Below are positions 40,273-54,300 of a stretch of DNA of 64,000 nucleotides, piece after piece. Position 1 is the stretch's first letter; the number at the start of each line of letters is the position of its first letter. This stretch comes from Xestospongia bergquistia. Lineage: Eukaryota > Porifera > Demospongiae > Haplosclerida > Petrosiidae. The translations under genes were made by a program, and so were the position numbers. Location: assembly GCA_963965975.1 (NCBI GenBank), contig OZ014422.1, forward strand, positions 6,861,701 to 6,925,700, read 5' to 3'. The notes below the pieces were generated by a model. The model had not been told where the DNA came from. It saw only the letters and a list, made by a program, of their open reading frames with translations, and searched no databases.

Positions 40273-41190
40273 ATGGAAGACTGTATTAAGCCACCCTTTA
40301 TTGGAGAAGCTACTAGACGAAAGACATATACCTTAGAATTCAAGTTGGGTGTATTAGACTGGTATAAACGACACCAGAGTAGTGTTCGTGCTACAGCACG
40401 ACGATTTGGTGTTCATCGCAGGATGGTACAACGTTGGTTGGACAATGAGTCTGAATTAACGGCAGCAGCTGTGACATCTGGTATGCAACGTAAGAAATTA
40501 AGTTCAGGTCGACCCCCATTATCAACTGAATTAGATATGTTGTTATTATCATGGTTGATCAGTCAGGAGGGGTCGTCAGTTAGTGATAAAGAACTTCAAC
40601 AGAAAGCATTACAGCTAGCATCAGAGTTATCTCTCACTGATTTCAAAGCATCACCAATGTGGTTGAAAGCTTGGAAAAAAAGGAACTCAATTTGTGGTGG
40701 AAATGAGGTATCACAGACTCCACCCACTAATTATACCACACCAGTAATCAATGGTGATGCATTATTAGCTCATACTAATCCTAATGATACAATTAGACTG
40801 ACATTTATTGAGGAACAACAAGAAATGACCACACCCCTTAATCAAGACCATATTTGTTATGACTATAGTACACCTGAACATAATTATTGTCAGCCCCTAA
40901 CTAAATTACATGATAACGAAGTTGTGGCAGATGGAAGTCAATGGGTTGATGTTGTTATTTTAAATGGAGATGACGACCAAGTGATACTTGGTCATGAGGA
41001 AACAGTTGGACAAGAAGATAAACAAGGAGTTAATGTTGTTATAGATATACCTTCTAAAAGAACTAGACGGAGGCCACGCCCACTCAGTTCATTATGTTCT
41101 GGTAGTGATGATGGTGTGTTAACAATTGGTAACCGGTTATCTGAACCTGTATTTTCAGTGGGGCCGGAAATAATATTTCTTGGTCAATAA
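40273..41190 (+). CDS. Brinker/CENP-B-type HTH protein, probably transposase-derived
   Basis: Intronless, 305 aa, unlike almost all neighbours. N-terminal HTH TYTLEFKLGVLDWYKRHQSS then VRATARRFGVHRRMVQRWLD resembles the Brinker/pogo DNA-binding helix-turn-helix. A second CENP-B-like HTH follows: GRPPLSTELDMLLLSWLISQ then VSDKELQQKALQLASEL, DFKASPMWLKAWKKRNS (residues about 75-145). The remaining 150 residues are acidic, and I see no DDE transposase domain. A basic cluster KRTRRRPRP lies near residue 265. Reads as a domesticated DNA-binding protein, likely nuclear; targets unknown. 102 bp after FAH. Confidence 0.85.
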   Translation: MEDCIKPPFIGEATRRKTYTLEFKLGVLDWYKRHQSSVRATARRFGVHRRMVQRWLDNESELTAAAVTSGMQRKKLSSGRPPLSTELDMLLLSWLISQEGSSVSDKELQQKALQLASELSLTDFKASPMWLKAWKKRNSICGGNEVSQTPPTNYTTPVINGDALLAHTNPNDTIRLTFIEEQQEMTTPLNQDHICYDYSTPEHNYCQPLTKLHDNEVVADGSQWVDVVILNGDDDQVILGHEETVGQEDKQGVNVVIDIPSKRTRRRPRPLSSLCSGSDDGVLTIGNRLSEPVFSVGPEIIFLGQ

Positions 41191-41238
41191 ATAACTTGAT
41201 CATATTATTATAATAAATAAAATTTAATGACATATATA

Positions 41239-42087
41239 TCATCTATTTCTTAACCCCCATTCTGATACTTTGCGTTGAGCTGTTGCCATGACGATCATAC
41301 TAGTTCCATTAGCTATAAAACTACGTATAGTACCAGGGACTATTCCACGATATAAACCAAAAAATCCTCCTCTCTGTTTTATCACAATTTTCATACGTTG
41401 CAGTACAGGTAGATCTTTGCCGTAACTACCTTGTACTTGTGATTTCATGTACTCTAATGGCCATACAATCCACCATGCTAAAGTGGCTGCTACACCTGAT
41501 GTTAGAAAAGGTCCTACAACTGCTGTCGAAAATAAATGAGGATAATGTCGGCGAATAGAGTCTACTAAAATGAAGTATGTTGTCATTAAACCTACTGTTC
41601 TGAACCATGTTACACCAAATCCTTGATAAACATGTCGGAATTGCCAATTTTGTTGTGTTTGACGTCTTATTTTAGCATATTCTAGTGGTGTTTCAATGAT
41701 GGCTCGAACTGTTGATGCACCAACCCCACCCACAACTACTCTCATTTGCAAACTTCCTGTACCAGGGAACTCAAATTTACCAAATGGTGAGTCCATATAT
41801 GTGTATATAGCCTCAAATACAGCAAACTGTGCTGAGCGATAAATACCGGAGCCAAATAAAGGTGGTAAACTCCCTCGATAGAGTCCTCGTATACCTTGTG
41901 TTTGAACTGTTTTGACAAAAGAATGAAACATATTTCTTGTTTCAAATCCTCTCTGAGCCTGCATTTTCGTTTTAATTGTATCAAACGGATGACCCACTAC
42001 GACACTAGTTGTACCATAAAGTACACCCACCCCTAAACCAATGAGACCTTCTTTCCACCAAGCAGTTCTGTCCTCACTGTGTGTCAT
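41239..42087 (-). CDS. Mitochondrial carrier family (SLC25) protein
   Basis: Intronless, 282 aa, with six predicted membrane helices in three repeats. The repeat signatures are VVVGHPFDTIKTKMQAQ (residues about 28-45), IIETPLEYAKIRRQTQ (about 130-146) and IVWPLEYMKSQVQGSYGK (about 210-228). Each is followed by a matrix helix and a glycine/aromatic segment such as GIRGLYRGSLPPLFGSGIYR and GFFGLYRGIVPGTIRS. Repeats 2 and 3 use PLEYxK in place of PxDxxR. Substrate cannot be read from the sequence. Inner mitochondrial membrane expected. 48 bp from the HTH gene stop (convergent) and 272 bp from SMAD4 (divergent). Confidence 0.92.
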   Translation of the reverse strand: MTHSEDRTAWWKEGLIGLGVGVLYGTTSVVVGHPFDTIKTKMQAQRGFETRNMFHSFVKTVQTQGIRGLYRGSLPPLFGSGIYRSAQFAVFEAIYTYMDSPFGKFEFPGTGSLQMRVVVGGVGASTVRAIIETPLEYAKIRRQTQQNWQFRHVYQGFGVTWFRTVGLMTTYFILVDSIRRHYPHLFSTAVVGPFLTSGVAATLAWWIVWPLEYMKSQVQGSYGKDLPVLQRMKIVIKQRGGFFGLYRGIVPGTIRSFIANGTSMIVMATAQRKVSEWGLRNR

Positions 42088-42359
42088 CCTGAAGGAGAGA
42101 GAAAAATGTCAACTTCGAGTAGCTGTTCTGACCACACCCCAATAATAATTATTTATAGTATAATAGTTAGTATATTTTGTTAATATGATAATATTATATA
42201 TAAGTTTATATAGAACACTCGTAATAAATATGCTGATCAATATGGCTGCGTCTGGTAAATTTCCTGTGACGTCACATCAGACGGGCTTTACAACGCACAC
42301 ACAAAAGAGAGTCTAGACACAAGTCTCCTTACCTCACTTGGCTATCACAAACAACAAGC
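42088..42359. promoter_or_regulatory. Shared upstream region SLC25/SMAD4
   Basis: Spacer of 272 bp between divergent starts. It contains gaccacacccc at about 42130 (CACCC-type) and ttcctgtgacgtcacatcag around 42260, including a tgacgtca CRE-like palindrome. Confidence 0.45.
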
Positions 42360-44638
<2,279 letters not shown>

Positions 44639-44863
44639 TCACTAGACCACACCCACTCAAATCTACTCTCGTTAAATAATATAATATCATCTCGTATGTA
44701 CTAACTTTAGTTTGAACCATTTATTTCAATATGTAATATTATGATAATAGTAATAATATTGTTGTAATTGACGAAATAATTAGCATAGTTGAGTTCACTT
44801 ATAAGGTATCTATTACTTCTGTGTAAGAAGTTGTGGTATATCGAGTGTCTTGATTTCCTTTCG

Positions 44864-46738
44864 ATGGCGAAAGAGCAGGACAAACCTCGCGTTTTGGTAA
44901 CTGGGGGTAAGCTAATGACTCCAACATCTTTCTGTTGACTGTTAATATATAGGTGTTGGATTTATTGGTAGAAATTTTGTCCAGTTTTTAGTGGAGAACC
45001 AACTAGCTTCTAAGATAAGAGTTGTTGATAAAGTCCCACCATCTACGGGATGGCTCAATGCTCAACATAAGGTATTATATTTGATGTTAATATAAGAAAA
45101 GATTGTATCATTGAATAGGTAATATTTCAAAATGTGGATTTCTTGCAAGCAAATTTAGCCAATCTTGCTTCTTGTGAACGTGTATTTAGTGATGATGATG
45201 GTGGATTTGATTACGTTTTTAATTTAGCAGCTGAAACAAAATATGGGCAAACAGATGAGGTATGTCGTCATAGCTTATAGCCAGCTCTGTTACCATGACA
45301 ACAGGTGTATCGAGAACTTGTCTACAATGTTACTGTTAATTGTTCTCAACAAGCATCTAAAACAAATGTCAAACGATTTATTGATGTTTCTACAGCTCAA
45401 GTTTATAACTCAGATAAGGTAATATTGATGGATTGTTGAATCAGCATTAACTAACCAAGCAATTCACAAAGGAGACATAACTAAATTTTATTGCCCAAAT
45501 TAGGATGTTTACTACAACTTAACATTTTGGCAAATACTCTTAACAATTTGGCAGTGTAATCACTATTAGTATCATAAAATATGATAGTCATTTTTATACA
45601 GGGTATCAGTACTGAGAAAAGTAAAGTCGATCCATGGACATTGATAGCTAAACATAAACTTGAAGCAGAAAAATACTTAGCTACTGTTCCTGGGTATGTT
45701 CTAAGTGCAGTTTCATTGTTTGTTTACTTAACTTGTTTGTCTACTTAACTTGTTTGTTTATCATCACATACAACATTGTTGTTATATTAAATGCACACTT
45801 GTTCTCTATACAATGTAGATTAAATTATGTTATTGTACGACCTGCTATAACATATGGTGTTGGAGATAAATATGGGATTTGTGAGTATAACCCTCTCATT
45901 AATAAGTTGATTAATATCTTTATAGCTCCAAGATTAATTATCGGTGCTGTATATCGTCAATTGGGTGAGAAAATGCAGGTACATTTAATGTAATATTTTC
46001 TTTATTTTTATAATTTTATAGTTGCTATGGACTAAAGATTTACATATGAATACTGTCCATGTACGTGATTTATGCCGTGCTATGTGGCATTTAAGATGTG
46101 AAGGTCCTAATAGTGAAGTTTATAATATTGTTGATAAAGGACACACCAGTAAGATTATTGAGTTTTAAAAACTAATGTTATAATATTTTCAGCTCAAGGG
46201 ATTATTTCAGAGTTGGTGTCTAAATTATTTGGTATTTCCCACGGCTATTATGGTGCTGTCCTGTCAAATTTGGCTCGCTTACATATGACAGAAGCTGTTG
46301 AGGAATCAAATGAGAAACATTTAAGTCCGTGGTCTGATGCATGCAATGAAAGTGGAGTTGTTAATACACCATTAACTCCTTATATAGACAAGGTACTAGA
46401 CATCCATTTCTATATTTATGCATCTATTTCTGTATCAATGTATCCATTTTATATCTATGCATCCATTTCTATGTTTATTTGTCCATTTTTATGCATAAAT
46501 GTATCCATTCCTCCCATTCCTCTAGGAGCTCTTATATAACAAACATCTTCATATTGATGGTAGTAAACTGGAAGCTACTGGATTTGTATATGATGTACCA
46601 CAAATGACCTTAGAGCTATTAAGAGAGGTAGACCCTGCTAATTAAAATAATATATTACTGTACCATTAGATTGTAGATGATTATGTAACATCGGGATTGT
46701 TTCCTGCTTCCCTTGTTCCTCCAGCTGGAAACGAGTGA
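44864..46738 (+). CDS. Atypical extended SDR (NAD-dependent epimerase/dehydratase-like)
   Basis: Rossmann-fold protein. NAD(P)-binding start DKPRVLVTGG then VGFIGRNFVQFLVENQLASK; FDYVFNLAAETKYGQTDEVY; NVTVNCSQQASKTNVKRFID; VSTAQVYNSDKG; then PWTLIAKHKLEAEKYLATVP, LNYVIVRPAITYGVGD, and HMNTVHVRDLCRAMWHL. In the active-site segment the tyrosine of the YxxxK motif is Ile (IAKHK), while the Lys is kept. The C-terminal part (ISHGYYGAVLSNLARLHMTE; VNTPLTPYIDKELLYNKHL) has no bacterial dTDP-glucose dehydratase look. Substrate unknown; may be non-catalytic or work differently. An intron at about 46395-46525 holds tgtccattt/atccattt repeats. About 9 exons, roughly 380 aa. Confidence 0.85.
46395..46525 (+). 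repeat. Degenerate 'atccattt' repeat in SDR intron
   Basis: Imperfect tandem of atccatttctatatttatgc-like units, about 22-28 bp each, five copies. The core ccattt resembles the talin intron minisatellite. Confidence 0.7.
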
Positions 46739-46823
46739 AGGGTAAATTTCCTTTTTAATTAGTTTTAGTATTTTCATTAGCAACTTTGTTATTTTATTAC
46801 TTTATGGAAAATATTAAACTGTT

Positions 46824-48216
46824 TTAAGATGGCAAGTTATAAATAATAAGTTGTTTATCATCAGAGACAGAGGCTGCCCTTGTGCCATTATTATTATAAC
46901 ATACACTCCATACCTGTTATCAAATGAAGATTACTGTATAAGCCACACCTCCTTACTTGATCAGTATGTTCTTTAAATGTGTGTTCACATTGTCTTGTCA
47001 TTGTGTCCCAAATTTTAACTGTTTTATCACTGGAACTAAACATCATATTGTAAATAATAATGTTATAATTACTGGGGCTTACCCTGTAATTACATGCTGA
47101 TTATCAGGAGAGAATGCTACAGATAGAACCCACGAACTATGCCCAGATATTGTACTAGCTAAATTACCATGTTGTCTATAATAATTACAGGGGCACAATA
47201 ATGACAAAAGGGGTGGAGTCTCTTACACATCGTATATTTTCATATCTTTATCATCGGAGGCAGTTATTAGTAGTTGAGAATCAGGAGAAAAACATAATGA
47301 ACGTACTGGCATAGCATGTCCTAATATGGTAATAGCAGTAACATTATGTGAAGGGGTGGAGTGATTACCTTCAAGTGTGTGTAATAATTTTCCAGTTTGT
47401 AAGTCAAAGAGATTAATGATACCATCAATAGCACCACATGCTACTAACTTGTTATCTGAGCTCTAGAAGGATAAAATAATTATATTCTAATTACAGGGTT
47501 ATACTCACACAAGCTACACTTAATATAAATTTTCCTCTTGTGTCAAATGAATTTGTCTTTGAGCCGTCCTCCATGCCATACAAATTAATCTTGCCGCCAT
47601 GACTACCAGTTGCAAGGTAACAAGAATCAGGTGTGTAGGCGATAGTCCATACATCCACTATAATAAAAGGAGATAGACCCTATAATTAAATTGTTTATAA
47701 TTTACTTGGCCCAGCATCCACACTACGTATCAATGAACCAGTAGCCAAGTCCCATGATTTGATATGACCATCTAACCCACTGGATGCTGCCACTATAACA
47801 ACCATACCAACATTATCACCATAGCAACAGAGAATGTACTTTTTCCAAGAGGATCTGTTGCTACGGAAACTACTCCTAGTTGATGTCCCTCAAGAGTTAA
47901 TTTATGTTCAAGTAACGACAATCCATCACTCCTATAATCAAGGGGCGTGGTTAAAGTTATGTATAACTAATTATGTACTTCTGACCATGTCCATACTTTC
48001 ACAGTATTATCTACACTTCCAGTAATGAGATATTCTGTTGACTCAGGATCCACAGTCCATGCTAATGTCCATATGCCATCGTCATGAGCTATGTAGAAGA
48101 TAAATCACGTGATCTAATATATCTTGTTGTAACCAACCTTGTTCTTTTCTTGCTAATACACTAAACTATGTCAATATAATAGAATAAAACAAAAATATCT
48201 TGTTTGTTCTTACCAT
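46824..48216 (-). CDS. WDR61: SKI8/WDR61 WD-repeat protein
   Basis: Seven-bladed WD40 propeller (SKIC8), shared by the cytoplasmic SKI mRNA-decay complex and nuclear PAF1 complex. Exon 1 contributes only the ATG (donor gtaaga directly after it); exon 2 is FSVLARKEQ. Then [57 protein letters not shown] blade 2, an exon reading GKFILS-like sequence with [40 protein letters not shown] and [18 protein letters not shown]. It ends [20 protein letters not shown], then QLIIYNLPS (human IHIYDCPI). Divergent from MOGS by 150 bp. Confidence 0.94.
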
Positions 48217-48366
48217 AGCTCAAGAGTAGTAGGTGGAGCTCCACTTATACACGTGGTATAAGATATACGGACATAAACGGAAACGTTCTGAAATTTACAT
48301 AGCAATGAAATGCACGAAAAAATAGTGTTTTCCGTATACTAATTGACACGTGGTTAGTAATATAAA
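48217..48366. promoter_or_regulatory. Shared bidirectional promoter WDR61/MOGS
   Basis: 150 bp between divergent start codons. A tataaa lies directly at the MOGS ATG (48361-48366), too close to act as its TATA box; cacgtgg at about 48256 and acacgtgg at about 48347 are E-box-like. Confidence 0.5.
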
Positions 48367-51300
48367 ATGGGTAAAGGGAAGAAAACTAAAGGAGCTAGCC
48401 CAAAGATAGCATCTCCTGTCAGTAAACTAAAACATTCCAAGTCTAAAGAGTCCAAACCTTCTCTGATTTATATTATTGGTGTAGGAGTAGTGGTTGCTAT
48501 GGCATCAGTTGCCATAGCAATAGGTGTTAAGTGGTATTTTACTCCCACCCTCGCTACACCTCTTAATCTACCCCCAGTTATCAATGATGAGATGACGAAA
48601 GCTAGTCAATATGAAGAACGTCTTTGGGGTAGTTACAGGTAATGTAAATAAGAATGATATCATAATAATGTCATTACTATTACACAGGTCAAATGTTTAT
48701 TTTGGAATGCGTCCTCGGTTGCCGCGGTAATGGGAATTATTAATTTAATCACATTGTATACTTTGAATTAGATCTGTTATTGCTGGACTAGCTTGGATTA
48801 ATACAATGTCTGTTTCAACAGGGGAGTTATCATTACAAATACGCCACATGTGTGAACATGGAGATAACTTACGACAATATGGCTGGACTAAGCACGATGG
48901 ACGTCACTTTGGACAACAAGATATTATAGATTCTTGTAAGCACTACTATGAATATATTTAAAGTTGACCCCTCTTATTAGATATGAAAATTAATACTCAA
49001 TTTATAACTCATTCTAAGTATAATGTTGGACATTCTTGGACAGCTAGAATTAGGGCAGAGTCCACCACTAATCAACCTGTGCCCCTATCATTATTGTTTT
49101 ATGTATTTACTGAAGATACTGACAATCTCAAGTATGCATTAAAAAATGGTGTACTTCAGTCTATTACTGGAAACGATGATAAGGTATTATAATATAATAG
49201 TAACATTATGTTTCTATGTTTATTATAGATTGGTGACTTTAAATTTATGATATCTTCTACTAACCATTCAACACCTCCTAAATTTGGTTACCTAGCAACT
49301 GATCTGTATAAAATTAGTCTGTTATCACAATTTGTTAAGGCAGTCATTGAGAAAGAACAGAGTTTACAGTTACCAGGTGAACGCTATATGTTTCCTGACT
49401 CTTCAAAGGATGCACGTCTAGTAGTATATCAGGTCTGAATTGTTTTATTGGTAATTCAAATAATATTCTAATTAATATTAGATTTTAGGATCTTCCCCAA
49501 TTGAACTAGAAGTTGTATTTTCATCAGGTTCAGATCAGTTACCTCTGAAAGGAGAAATGTTTAGTAAAGAATTTGATATTAGAATGAAAAAATTTGACGA
49601 CAGATTTGAAAAGATATTTAAATTAAAACAAAAAGTAAGTTAAGTATTATTAAGTTTAATTACGTATTAATTTTGTAGGGATTTTCAGAGTCACATATTT
49701 CATTTGCAAAAGCTGCCTTTAGTAATTTGATAGGCAGTATCTCGTATTTTTATGGAAGTTCAAGGTAATGTGATTACCCCTTTAATAATATAATAAATTA
49801 TATATTAGTGTAATGGCTCCTGGTATGAAGAAACCAATAGTAAGTAATGTTGTTAGTTATAATGATCATATTTTGTTTTTTTAGAGTTATTTTCCTGCTT
49901 CATTATATACTGGTGTCCCTTCAAGATCTTTCTTTCCTCGCGGATTTTTATGGGACGAGGGATTTCATCAATTACTAGTAACAGCTTGGGACATTGATAT
50001 AGTTAAAGTAACATTGTCTATGTATTCATATATATTAATACACTTCATTTAGGATGTATTGGGTCATTGGTTAGATTTGTTAAATGGAGATGGATGGATA
50101 CCTCGTGAACAGATCTTAGGTGAAGAAGCCATTAGCAAAGTTCCTGAGGTAATAAGGTTGTTAAAAATTACAATAATTATGTCATTATTATATGCAGGAA
50201 TTTATTACTCAGCATAGCAGCAATGCTAACCCACCTACACTCTTTTTGACTGTTGAAGTATTATTAAACAAAATGGAGAGAGAAAATAACTTGGTATAGT
50301 AATGCTATATGACATCATTATATGTAAATATCAACTAGGATGTTGGGTTTCTTAAGCGAGTTTATCCTCGTTTGAGAATCTGGTTTAACTGGTTTCAAAC
50401 TACTCAGGTTAGTTATATGTATTTTATTAATGTTAAAAAGCAAAGATTGTTGAATCTGCTCTAAATCATTAATAGAACATTTAACAGCAGTGATATTAAT
50501 GTTACTTAACAAGGACCTATAAGTCTAACTTCATAAAAACTTTCAAGTGATTTGATGACTTTACTGAATACTTCATTTTTAAAAGAAAACCATGTACTTT
50601 AATCCATGGTTTTTTAAAAATGGTCAAACATAAAAGGTAACGAAATCACTTGAAATTTTTTATGAAGTTAGCTATATATGTCCTTGTTAAACTGAGTAAT
50701 TTGTTGTGCTAAGAAATGTTGTTAAAATCTATAAAAAATTAAAGATATTCATTGATTAACTTGTACATGTACTAGAAAAAATACAAACAATTTTTTAATT
50801 TTAAATGATTAATAGAACATTTAACAGCAGTGATATTAATGTTACTTAACAAGGACCTATAAGTCTAACTTTACAAAAAATTTCAAGTGATTTGATGACT
50901 TTACTGAATACTTCATTTTTTAAAGAAAACCATGTACTTTAATCCATGGTTTTTTAAAAATGGTCAAACATAAAAGGTAACGAAATCACTTGAAATTTTT
51001 TATGAAGTTAGCTATATATGTCCTTGTTAATCTGAGTAATTTGTTATGCTAAGAAATGTTGTTAAAATCTATAAAAAATTAAAGATATTCATTGATTACC
51101 TTGTTTTATAGTAATGTACATGTACTAGTAAATATACAAACAATTTTTAATTTTTAAATGATTAATAGAACATTTAACAGCAGTGATATTAATGTTACTT
51201 AACAAGGACCTATAAGTCTAACTTCATAAAAACTTTCAAGTGATTTGATGACTTTACTGAATACTTCATTTTTAAAAGAAAACCATGTACTTTAATCCAT

Positions 51301-54300
51301 GGTTTTTTAAAAATGGTCAAACATAAAAGGTAACGAAATCACTTGAAATTTTTTATGAAGTTAGCTATATATGTCCTTGTTAAACTGAGTAATTTGTTGT
51401 GCTAAGAAATGTTGTTAAAATCTATAAAAAATTAAAGATATTCATTGATTAACTTGTACATGTACTAGAAAAAATACAAACAATTTTTTAATTTTAAATG
51501 ATTAATAGAACATTTAACAGCAGTGATATTAATGTTACTTAACAAGGACCTATAAGTCTAACTTCATAAAAAAATTTCAAGTGATTTGATGACTTTACTG
51601 AATACTTCATTTTTTAAAGAAAACCATGTACTTTAATCCATGGTTTTTTAAAAATGGTCAAACATAAAAGGTAACGAAATCACTTGAAATTTTTTATGAA
51701 GTTAGCTATATATGTTCTTGTTAAACTGAGTAATTTGTTGTGCTAAGAAATGTTGTTAAAATCTATAAAAAATTAAAGATATTCATTGATTAACTTGTAC
51801 ACATACTAGTAAAAATACAAACAATTTTTTAATTTTAAATGATTAATAGAACATTTAACAGCAGTGATATTAATGTTACTTAACAAGGACCTATAAGTCT
51901 AACTTCATAAAAAATTTCAAGTGATTTGATGACTTTGCTGAATACTTCATTTTTTAAAGACAACCATGTACTTTAATCCATGGTTTTTTAAAAATGGTCA
52001 AACATAAAAGGTAACGAAATCACTTGAAATTTTTTGTGAAGTTAGCTATATATGTCCTTGTTAAACTGAGTAATTTGATGTGCTAAGAAATGTTGTTAAA
52101 ATCTATAAAAAATTAAAGATATTCATTGATTAACTTGTTCATATTAATGTACATGTACTAGTAAAAATACAAACACTTATATAATTTTTAAATGATTAAT
52201 AGAACATTTAACAGCAGTGATATTAATGTTACTTAACAAGGACCTATAAGTCTAACTTCATAAAAAAATTCAAGTGATTCGATGACTTTACTGAATACTT
52301 CATTTTTTAAAGAAAACCATGTACTTTAATCCATGGTTTTTTAAAAATGGTCAAACATAAAAGGTAACGAGATCACTTGAAATTTTTTATGAAGTTAGCT
52401 ATATATGTTCTTGTTAAACTGAGTAATTTGTTGTGCTAAGAAATGTTGTTAAAATCTATAAAAAATTAAAGATATTCATTGATTAACTTGTACACATACT
52501 AGTAAAAATACAAACAATTTTTTAATTTTAAATGATTAATAGAACATTTAACAGCAGTGATATTAATGTTACTTAACAAGGACCTATAAGTCTAACTTCA
52601 TAAAAAATTTCAAGTGATTTGATGACTTTACTGAATACTTCATTTTTTAAAGAAAACCATGTACTTTAATCCATGGTTTTTTAAAAATGGTCAAACATAA
52701 AAGGTAACGAAATCACTTGAAATTTTTTATGAAGTTAGCTATATATGTCCTTGTTAAAATAATAATTTGTTGTGCTAAGAAATGTTGTTAAAATCTATAA
52801 AAAATTAAAGATATTCATTGATTACCTTGTTCATATTAATGTACATGTACTAGTAAAAATACAAACACTTACATAATTTTTAAATGATTAATAGAACATT
52901 TAACAGCAGTGATATTAATGTTACTTAACAAGGACCTATAAGTCTAACTTCATAAAAACTTTCAAGTGATTTGATGACTTTACTGAATACTTCATTTTTA
53001 AAAGAAAACCATGTACTTTAATCCATGGTTTTTTAAAAATGGTCAAACATAAAAGGTAACGAAATCACTTGAAATTTTTTATGAAGTTAGCTATATATGT
53101 CCTTGTTAAACTGAGTAATTTGTTGTGCTAAGAAATGTTGTTAAAATCTATAAAAAATTAAAGATATTCATTGATTAACTTGTACATGTACTAGAAAAAA
53201 TACAAACAATTTTTTAATTTTAAATGATTAATAGAACATTTAACAGCAGTGATATTAATGTTACTTAACAAGGACCTATAAGTCTAACTTCATAAAAAAT
53301 TTCAAGTGATTTGATGACTTTACTGAATACTTCATTTTTTAAAGAAAACCATGTACTTTAATCCATGGTTTTTTAAAAATGGTCAAACATAAAAGGTAAC
53401 GAAATCACTTGAAATTTTTTGTGAAGTTAGCTATATATGTCCTTGTTAAACTGAGTAATTTGTTGTGCTAAGAAATGTTGTTAAAATCTATAAAAAATTA
53501 AAGATATTCATTGATTACCTTGTTTTATAGTAATGTACATGTACTAGTAAATATACAAACAATTTTTAATTTTTAAATGATTAATAGAACATTTAACAGC
53601 AGTGATATTAATGTTACTTAACAAAGACCTATAAGTCTAACTTTACAAAAAATTTCAAGTGATTTGATGACTTTACTGAATACTTCATTTTTTAAAGAAA
53701 ACCATGTACTTTAATCCATGGTTTTTTAAAAATGGTCAAACATAAAAGGTAACGAAATCACTTGAAATTTTTTATGAAGTTAGCTATATATGTCATTGTT
53801 AATCTGAGTAATTTGTTATGCTAAGAAATGTTGTTAAAATCTATAAAAAATTAAAGATATTCATTGATTACCTTGTTTTATAGTAATGTACATGTACTAG
53901 TAAATATACAAACAATTTTTAATTTTTAAATGATTAATAGAACATTTAACAGCAGTGATATTAATGTTACTTAACAAGGACCTATAAGTCTAACTTCATA
54001 AAAAAATTTCAAGTGATTTGATGACTTTACTGAATACTTCATTTTTTAAAGAAAACCATGTACTTTAATCCATGGTTTTTTAAAAATGGTCAAACATAAA
54101 AGGTAACGAAATCACTTGAAATTTTTTATGAAGTTAGCTATATATGTTCTTGTTAAACTGAGTAATTTGTTGTGCTAAGAAATGTTGTTAAAATCTATAA
54201 AAAATTAAAGATATTCATTGATTAACTTGTACACATACTAGTAAAAATACAAACAATTTTTTAATTTTAAATGATTAATAGAACATTTAACAGCAGTGAT

